This document shows positions 58,021-64,000 of a stretch of 64,000 bases of DNA, one piece after another. Numbering within the stretch: the stretch's first letter is position 1; every line of letters begins with the position of its first letter. The translations under genes and the position numbers were made by a program. The notes under the pieces were generated by a model, which saw only the letters and a program-made list of their open reading frames with translations, ran no database searches and was not told the origin of the DNA. The DNA comes from Aurantiochytrium sp. KH105 (taxonomy: Eukaryota > Sar > Bigyra > Thraustochytrida > Thraustochytriidae): the NCBI GenBank assembly GCA_003116975.1, contig BGKB01000001.1, positions 558,001 to 622,000 of the forward strand. The letters run 5' to 3'.

Positions 58021-59727
58021 TCAAAAGGAGGAGTAGCCACCCTGCTGAAAGCCTAGTTCCTTTGCGCGCCTGCTCGCGCCAGCAGCGACCTCATCGTTGC
58101 CCATTGCAGCCAGGACGCGAGCGAAAAAGTTCCATGCGCAAGGGTCATTGGGATTGCGAAGGGTGCGCTGGCTCATCAAAGCGCGTGCTTCGCGCAGAGC
58201 AAGGAGATTCTCCTCACTACTGCCGGGCCGCACAACGTTTTGCTGCGATGGGTCTGCGGAACGCACATCAATGTTCGCAGCGCGAAGCGTGCACTCACAG
58301 TGAACAATGGCTAGAAGCTCTGCATCTGTGGCCCGTCCAAGTACAGCGGACCAATCGCCCTGAGTGAGCGACAAGGCCTTTGCGGCCTGCGCAAACTGAC
58401 CATCGGCACGAAGCAAAAACGCTTCGCATACCGTGAGAAGAAGAGATGAATCCTTGCACATGGCTGTGAGGTCTGCGGCACGAGCACGGTCACCCTGACC
58501 AAGCGCCACGAGAACCTTGTGAAAGTGCAAGGAGGGGTCAGTGCGCGCCGTTTCGGGCGTAGCCTGTACCGCGTCGGGGACGCGTGCAATAATGTTGAAG
58601 CGATCTGTAATGGAAGGCGAAGATGGGGCGTCCTTGCTCGCTTGAAAAAGTTTACGAAGGTCGAAACGGGGCATCTCTTGGTCGTGATGGAGGATCCACT
58701 CGTCATCGCCGCCAAGTACAAGAGAGCGCCAGAGAATGAGTGTTGCCTGGGGCCAGCTTTGTGGCCATGTTTCGGGGAAGGACAAGAGCGTATCCGTATG
58801 CTGTAATGCTGGGCGGAACTTTGCGCATTGTAAAGCAGCAATGGCCTGCGTGTAGTAGAACTCTCCGGCGAGGGATGAAACAGGACGGAGGCTGGCCTCA
58901 AAGACGTGTTCGAGCTCCCGCGTAAGACGAACGCATTCGCGAAAGCGGTAAGACTTTAGGAACCCGTGTGCCGTAGCCATTGCGGCCATACCCTGATTAT
59001 ACTCTGTAGCGAGTGCCTCGCCGGCAATGCGCTCTCCTTCGCCGAGAAATCCACAGGCAAAGAGCGCATTGGCGTGCAGGCCCTGAACGGCCGGAAAGCT
59101 TGGCAGTTCTGGAAGCCATTCTGACAAGGTGCGCTCAACACAGGCTAACGCGCGGTCCGTGTCTCCACGGCGCATGTAGATCTCCTGAAGCGAGCGGAGT
59201 GCGACAATGTTGAATGGATTTGTGAGGAGGCGGTCCTCGAAAATTTGGACCGCGCGAACGGCGTCGTTATCGCCCAGAGCGCGCGTCGCGGCCACGAGAC
59301 AGACGGCATCTTCCGAGGGCTCTTCAGACACGATCGGGTCGTTGGCCAGGGCGTGCATTCTCGCGTCAAGGGCTGCGAGAGGTTCTTGCAGCTCGTCGCG
59401 GGTCGAGCGCCACGGTTTCCGCTCAAAGAGTCGCGTGAGCCCCCAGAGCGCTTCGGCAGAGCCGCAGAGGATGGCTCCGCTGCGCACAAGCGCTTCGGCC
59501 TCGGTCGCGGGCTGCCCGTGTCCGCAACTAAAGGCTGCGGCGATGTCGCCAAAGGTCTCGGCATGCTTGAGCGCCGCGTAGTCGTCGCCGCCGACGGTGA
59601 GCTGCATGCCACCGTACACGCAGGTTACCTTGGAGGCTGTGCTTGCGTGGGTGGCGAGCGCCCGCGCCCCGCGCGCGCCCGCCGTCTTGACCCTCTGCAT
59701 CGCAATGGAGGCCCGCATTGTCCGCAT
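58021..59727 (-). CDS. TPR-repeat protein, probably mitochondrial
   Basis: 568 residues from the ATG at 59727 (a TTG upstream keeps the frame open to 59751; another ATG lies at 59718). The first 30 residues (MRTMRASIAMQRVKTAGARG onward) are basic and free of acidic residues, like a mitochondrial presequence. Most of the rest is helical with tetratricopeptide-like pairs: ALRSLQEIYMRRGDTDRAL, GEFYYTQAIAALQCAKFRPAL and, at the C-terminus, DPCAWNFFARVLAAMGNDEVA. Overall layout is loosely like the TTC38 group, but I cannot confirm that by eye. No catalytic motif is seen. It converges on the dioxygenase gene. Confidence 0.75.
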   Translation of the reverse strand: MRTMRASIAMQRVKTAGARGARALATHASTASKVTCVYGGMQLTVGGDDYAALKHAETFGDIAAAFSCGHGQPATEAEALVRSGAILCGSAEALWGLTRLFERKPWRSTRDELQEPLAALDARMHALANDPIVSEEPSEDAVCLVAATRALGDNDAVRAVQIFEDRLLTNPFNIVALRSLQEIYMRRGDTDRALACVERTLSEWLPELPSFPAVQGLHANALFACGFLGEGERIAGEALATEYNQGMAAMATAHGFLKSYRFRECVRLTRELEHVFEASLRPVSSLAGEFYYTQAIAALQCAKFRPALQHTDTLLSFPETWPQSWPQATLILWRSLVLGGDDEWILHHDQEMPRFDLRKLFQASKDAPSSPSITDRFNIIARVPDAVQATPETARTDPSLHFHKVLVALGQGDRARAADLTAMCKDSSLLLTVCEAFLLRADGQFAQAAKALSLTQGDWSAVLGRATDAELLAIVHCECTLRAANIDVRSADPSQQNVVRPGSSEENLLALREARALMSQRTLRNPNDPCAWNFFARVLAAMGNDEVAAGASRRAKELGFQQGGYSSF

Positions 59728-60183
59728 CCAAGTGAATTTGGCATTTGCCAAAGCGTCTTCATGTCAGCAACGTTGTGTTAGGCCTAGCAACTCGAAAGGC
59801 AGATGGGCCTCTTGAAGAACGAATACGAATGCAAGCCAGGGGAGACTTTGAGCTTGGCCTACGAACAGAACCTACTCGATGATGGCTTTGCGTGAAGATT
59901 AACTTTAAAGCCGATGCAGAAACCAACTACTAGACTTTTCGCCACCATAATTTTGTGGAGGCCCCGCTTGAGGATGGATGGGCAATTGTCATTGAAGCGA
60001 CACGATGGACGGAAAATGGGAGAAAAGAAAGAAGGCGAGAAAATCGTCCGATGGACAGCGAGCGACCAAATGATGGTGTCCGTCATCACGAGCGGACTTC
60101 AAATCTGGAAAGGAAATGTAAGTCAAAAGTCAAGACAAATTTGGGAGGTTATTTGTTCCACGATTAGTTCGGTGACAACAAAC
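59728..60183. other. Spacer between the TPR and SWEET genes
   Basis: 456 bases between the start of the TPR gene and the stop of the first SWEET gene, both on the minus strand. A plus-strand frame (59914-60270) has no domain. Moderately AT-rich; nothing else seen. Confidence 0.5.
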
Positions 60184-61014
60184 TCAAACGACGGCAAGCC
60201 TGGTGGATGCAAGTGCAGCGGTGGGGTCGATTTGCGGAGGAGGAGGAATGGTCGTGAATTCAGCCTGTAGCGGAGGCGGCAGTGCTCCATTCACAGGAGC
60301 AGTTTCAGTCCTCTTGAAAATGCGACCGCAGCACCAAGGGCCACGCAAGAACTCGCTATCGGGGCGCTGGCGACCGCGGCCGTAGAGGAGAACCAGGGTG
60401 GCCTGCATCAAGCCAAAGCTTAGACTGACAATGCCTGGCACAAAGACAAAGACGTTAAAGTCGAGCAGCGAGTAGAGAGACCACATGGTTCCCGAGACAA
60501 TTTGCATGAAGAGGAAGCCTCTGTTGATGGACGACGCATCACGCTCGCGCAGCATGACACGCAGGTTGAGAAAGGGCGTTCCATAGAGCGCGAGAGAGGA
60601 CACGAGGCTAGTTATGCCTGCAATTTGGGTGGCCAACGGCATGTTGAAGAGGCCAATCAGAATGTTGACGGCAACAATGACAAGTTGGGGATAGAGGAAA
60701 AGCTCGACTCTTCTGACCTGCTCGTCGCTGGGGGTGAGTTTGATGGCGCTGAGAAGATAAAAAATGCCGAGCACGGTGCCAATCATGGCCCCGGTGCAAA
60801 AGTATACATTTCCTTCCATGATGCCATAGGTCGCGACCATGACGGCCTGAGGAGTGGTCATGGCAAAGAGCACGGGATCGAGGCTGCCGAGGCGGCGTTT
60901 GCGTCTGCACTCGAGCACAGCGTACATGGGTCCAAAGTACATGAGCGAGGTGAGCACCATGCCGATGACGGGCGCGACCTCTTGCACGAAGACCTCGCCG
61001 CCTGGAGAAGTCAT
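60184..61014 (-). CDS. SWEET-family sugar transporter 1
   Basis: 276 residues. Seven hydrophobic segments in the 3+1+3 arrangement of eukaryotic SWEETs, which move mono- and disaccharides down their gradient. First MtN3 repeat: about residues 10-95 (FGPMYAVLECRRKRRLGSLD, then TTPQAVMVATYGI). Linker helix: about 110-130. Second repeat: about 135-215 (LYGTPFLNLRVML, DASSINRGFLFMQIVSGTMW, FVPGIVSLSFGLMQ). The C-terminal tail of about 55 residues is proline-rich and cytosolic. By eye the tryptophan expected in the first repeat is valine and the asparagine expected in the second repeat is glycine, so the sugar pocket may be altered. Tandem paralogue of the next gene. Confidence 0.88.
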   Translation of the reverse strand: MTSPGGEVFVQEVAPVIGMVLTSLMYFGPMYAVLECRRKRRLGSLDPVLFAMTTPQAVMVATYGIMEGNVYFCTGAMIGTVLGIFYLLSAIKLTPSDEQVRRVELFLYPQLVIVAVNILIGLFNMPLATQIAGITSLVSSLALYGTPFLNLRVMLRERDASSINRGFLFMQIVSGTMWSLYSLLDFNVFVFVPGIVSLSFGLMQATLVLLYGRGRQRPDSEFLRGPWCCGRIFKRTETAPVNGALPPPLQAEFTTIPPPPQIDPTAALASTRLAVV

Positions 61015-61690
61015 CTTCTTTCTACAATCTCGCGACCGGCGGCGTCCGCACTCGTCCTTGTCACTGTCGTCCTCGTTCCCGCCTCGTTACTATTTCAACT
61101 GCTGTTGCTTTTGCTGTTGCTACTGCTGCTACTGCTTCTGCGTACTGCCCGGCTGCCTGTCTGCTAGCCCGACTGCCGTTATCGAAGACGATTCCGTTTT
61201 GCTTCTGGTTCTCCGTTTCCGCTCTTCGTCACCAGTAGCACTTCTAGCACGACAGCGGGGCGATGCGGTGCGAATTCTGGGACGAAGCAGTCTGTGTTCG
61301 TAAACCGGGCTGGCCATCCAGTCAGTGGCAGCAAGTCGCCAGTTGTGCAAACGCTGTGTCGCTAGAACGTCACCACCTGCGAGCGCCCTTTCCGAAGACC
61401 TCGGAGTTGCTTGGCCCGCGAAATTGCGCAGGCGCGGGTTCGTGCCGTGAAAGCGGCCGGGTTGCGCAGTGCGGCAATGCGCAACCCAACCGCTGACGCA
61501 CTGGCAACAACCTTCCTGACATGTGAGTGAGCCAAGGGCTTGCCACGATGGCCATGTGGTGCAGGTGGCTGAACGCGGAAAAAGAGAACTTGTCAACGGA
61601 GAGATGAAAACCAGAGGTATAGTATATAGTAGTAGTATTGACAGATTTATGGTTACAGAAAGGGGTGAGCCCGATTGATGTGATTGGTCT
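61015..61690. other. Promoter region between tandem SWEET genes
   Basis: 676 bases on the upstream side of SWEET 1 and downstream of SWEET 2. GCTGTTGCTTTTGCTGTTGC-type triplet-like sequence occurs near 61100-61140. No gene seen. Confidence 0.5.
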
Positions 61691-62707
61691 TCATGAGTGG
61701 GCAGTCAAGATTGGCACCTGCACGTTGTCGTCGTCGACAGTGTCAGGGCCACGCATGAGCAAATGGTCGTAGGCTACGGGGGTCTGGAAGTCGTGGTCAT
61801 CGCCAATTTCGACATCGTCACCAGTGTCTATTCCACTGAGCGAAATAGTGCGACCCACATACGAGGGTGCGAGCTTGACGCGGAAGGCCCTGCTCGTGGT
61901 GGGCGTAGAGGTGGTACTGCAGGCAGCTTCAGCAGCGGCGTTGTTCTCCAAAGCGATCGCTTCGTCTTGCTCGTCCTCCATGCGTGAATAGACGATGTGA
62001 CCGAGAGCTTCGGGCGTCGTAATTTCGTCTGGGACGAGCAGAACAGAGCGAGGTTTGGGGAATACGATAACAAAGACGAGTTGGATGAGTCCAAAGGCGA
62101 GACTGACTACGCTATTGACGATGACGAAGATGTCAAAGACAAAGAGTGAATAGGTGGTCCAGAGTATTCCGGAGATGATTTGCATGGCGAGAAAGCCGCG
62201 ATTGATGGAAGAGGCGTCGCGTGTGGCAAACATGACGCGGAGATTGAAGAAAGGAGTTCCGTAGAGCGCAGTAGACGAGATGAGACTGACGACGCCAGCT
62301 GCCTCGGTGGCGATGGCTTTATGGGAGATGCTTGTGACTACGACGGCGGCGATGGCGACAAACTGGACGAGGAGAAAGCGTTCCATCCGGCGCACTTGGG
62401 CTTCGTCCTTGACAAGCCGCATGACTGTCATGAGGTAAAACATGCCGAGTACGACGCCGCCGATGGAGCCGAGGATGTAGTATGTTTCGCCCGAGAGGCT
62501 GCCATAGATGCACCATAAGATGGACTGCGGTGTGGTGAGTGCAAAGAGCACCGGGTCGAGATTGCCTAGGGATCCTTTCCTTCGAGCCTTGAGCACGGCG
62601 TGCAAGGGTCCGAGATGCAAGAGCTCGGTCGCGACGACGCCTGCGCGAGGTGCGATTTGCGACACAAAGATGTCCGCCGCCGACCCGGCGACCATTGTCG
62701 CCACCAT
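61691..62707 (-). CDS. SWEET-family sugar transporter 2
   Basis: 338 residues, with the same 3+1+3 topology as its neighbour and many shared stretches (NLDPVLFALTTPQ, LYGTPFFNLRVMF, DASSINRGFLAMQIISG). The first repeat has SILWCIYGSL, keeping the tryptophan that SWEET 1 lacks, and the second has IVNSVVSLAFG, keeping the asparagine. The C-terminal tail is long (about 110 residues), acidic and S/T-rich, typical of a cytosolic regulatory tail. Its upstream sequence contains a long run of AAGCA and CCAAG pentamers when read in gene direction, probably in the 5' leader. Confidence 0.88.
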   Translation of the reverse strand: MVATMVAGSAADIFVSQIAPRAGVVATELLHLGPLHAVLKARRKGSLGNLDPVLFALTTPQSILWCIYGSLSGETYYILGSIGGVVLGMFYLMTVMRLVKDEAQVRRMERFLLVQFVAIAAVVVTSISHKAIATEAAGVVSLISSTALYGTPFFNLRVMFATRDASSINRGFLAMQIISGILWTTYSLFVFDIFVIVNSVVSLAFGLIQLVFVIVFPKPRSVLLVPDEITTPEALGHIVYSRMEDEQDEAIALENNAAAEAACSTTSTPTTSRAFRVKLAPSYVGRTISLSGIDTGDDVEIGDDHDFQTPVAYDHLLMRGPDTVDDDNVQVPILTAHS

Positions 62708-62852
62708 GGCGCCTCTATCTTTTTCGCCTTGGGGCCTCGAGGGTTTGCTCTTTGGTGGTGCTTTGTTTTGACGTCAGGGCGGGCGCTAGCGTGGCGAGCC
62801 CAGGCCTGCGCGGCGCGGGCTCGGACACTTGCTCGCTCGCTAGCTCAGTCTC

Positions 62853-62905
62853 GGCTTTGCTTGGCTTTGCTTTGCTTTGCTTGGCTTGGCTTTGCTTTGC
62901 TTTGC
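62853..62905 (-). repeat. AAGCA/CCAAG pentamer tract upstream of SWEET 2
   Basis: Read on the minus strand this is about ten units of AAGCA or AAGCC type, free of T. It lies about 150 bases before the SWEET 2 start and probably within its leader. Confidence 0.85.
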
Positions 62906-63148
62906 GTGCTTGCTGGCTACCTCGGACCAGTGGCCGTGCGCGGCGAGGCGGCCCGAGGCGCGGACGAGACGCCGAGTTCCGCGCGGTTACCTTCTCGCCC
63001 GCCTCGCACGCAGCGCGGGCCGTGCGTCCGGGGCTGCTCTTCCCGCGCGGTTCTGCCTGCGCGAGCCCGCGGCTTCCCCCGCCGCTCTCGCTCTCTCGCC
63101 AGCCGCCGCGCGTGCCGCTGCCGCCGCGCGCTTCCCTGGTCTCTCGCC

Positions 63149-63191
63149 CTGCCTGGCCTGGCCTGGCCTGGCCTGGCCTTGCTTGCCTTGC
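63149..63191. repeat. (GCCTG)n pentanucleotide repeat
   Basis: Six GCCTG units followed by GCCTT and GCTTGCCTTG variants. Confidence 0.9.
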
Positions 63192-63976
63192 GCGTCTGTC
63201 GCGCGGCGCGAGGCGTTGGAACTCGAATTTGAATTTGAACTTTAGAAAAGGGAGGGAGGGCGGAGGGAGGGAGGGAGGGAGGGAGGTGCTGTTCTGCCTG
63301 CATGTCCAGTTGGCTGCCTGGCTGGCGAGCGCTGCAGAGCAGAGCAGAGCAGCGCACCCGGCGGGTTCTCCTCTCGCGCTGGCCGGCCGCGGCAGGCGTA
63401 AGGTGCGACCGAAGCGAGATCGACCGGGCGATCGACGGAGATCGATTGGGCGAAGGCCGGGAGGACGGGCGGGCGGAGGCTGCGCCTGGCTGGCTGCATG
63501 CAGCTCGTCGGCTGCCTGGGGCCAGTGTTGGGCACCGCGGGGAACGCTGCGGGGCCATGGCGCAGGGTTACGCGCGACCGACGCGGCGCCTGTGTACGGC
63601 GGGTGGCGGAACTGCGCGCGGAGACCTGTGAGCACAAGGTTACTCCCTTCGCCGCCAGCACACGCACCAGTACCTGCCTTGCCTGCACGTCCGGCCGACC
63701 TGACCGGGAAAAGGACGGCACCCGTCGCGCCGTCGCCGCCATACTGGCGCTGCGTGCGACACGGCCGCGAAGGCGCGTGCTGCCCGAGATCGACCTCCCT
63801 CCCTCCTTCCCTCCCTCCCTCCCTCCCTCCTTCCTCCTTGCTCCTATCCGTGCCTTTCTCACTCCGGCGCTGGCCACTGGCTGGCTGCATTACCAAACTG
63901 CGGCGGCCAACGGACCCGGCTGAGCGTGTGCACGCGGCGCGGCGCTGGCGACTTCAAGCCGCCGCGCCGCGCGGCA

Positions 63977-64000
63977 GAAGCAAAAGCAAAAGCAAAAGCA
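63977..64000 (+). repeat. (AAAGC)n pentamer repeat at the window edge
   Basis: Four to five AAGCA/AAAGC units run off the right end. By analogy with other genes in the window this may be the leader of a plus-strand gene starting just beyond base 64000. Confidence 0.8.

Larger units (their letters stand above)
62708..64000. other. GC-rich region at the window end with pentamer repeats
   Basis: About 1.3 kb upstream of SWEET 2. It contains GCTTT and GCCTG pentamer tracts, GGGA runs near 63250-63285 and CCCT runs near 63798-63832, and ends inside an AAAGC repeat. Long frames on both strands are compositional (R, A, P, S) and have no domain. Confidence 0.5.

Noticed and set aside
62715-63896. 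Long minus-strand frame upstream of SWEET 2
   Set aside because: Composition-driven (R, A, P, G, S and repeat-encoded K/Q/A runs), with no domain; the region reads better as promoter and leader.
1-64000. Possible transposon, retroelement or viral remnants
   Set aside because: I looked for reverse transcriptase, integrase, transposase and capsid-like signatures and for terminal repeats and found none; the repeats present are micro- and minisatellites.

Overview
This window looks like nuclear DNA of a GC-rich protist with compact genes. The best fit is a thraustochytrid or other labyrinthulomycete stramenopile. That is an inference from long intron-free reading frames, secreted PAN/Apple plus von Willebrand A (VWA) proteins joined by S/T-P-T stalks, heterokont-style SWEET genes, and tubulin and flagellum-type genes. 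I see no prokaryotic operons, CRISPR, phage, retroelement or rRNA, and no tRNA that I could recognise by eye. A 3-base N gap at 28227-28229 shows this is an assembled scaffold.

Left flank (1-8 kb): the 3' part of a mitochondrial Oxa1/Cox18-type insertase, a long IQ-motif protein with a cysteine-rich N-terminus, and a convergent SAM-domain protein.

Centre (9.2-42.2 kb): seven same-strand genes for secreted PAN proteins. Six end in a VWA domain. Two giant paralogues (2113 and 2295 aa) carry three copies of an unrecognised beta-rich domain (here called module N), 9 and 11 PAN domains and long S/T-P-T stalks. Five smaller relatives carry 1-4 PAN domains. The stalk repeats differ in every gene (SPTD, EYPT, PAPT, a 45-residue ETDxPT unit, or an N-glycosylation-rich tail). 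The VWA metal site (MIDAS) is intact in three members and progressively lost in three, while an acidic GT-x-DD loop inserted in the VWA domain is kept in all six. This array is the most interesting part of the window: it looks like a diversifying family of extracellular adhesion or matrix proteins.

Right flank (42.3-64 kb): ordinary single-copy genes. They are a RING-CH protein fused to an AlgH/UPF0301-like domain, a polyQ protein with two CxxC knuckles, a small probable mitochondrial protein, tubulin chaperone E (CAP-Gly, LRR, Ubl), an LRR protein, a TOG/HEAT microtubule protein, a membrane-anchored TauD-like dioxygenase, a probable mitochondrial TPR protein, and two tandem SWEET sugar transporters.

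A recurring theme is that leaders just upstream of start codons are strikingly poor in T on the coding strand and often hold pentanucleotide repeats (GGCAA, AAGCA, CCAAG types). The intergenic spaces hold microsatellites, several tandem duplications and a degenerate GCGCGG-containing array, but no further gene I can support.
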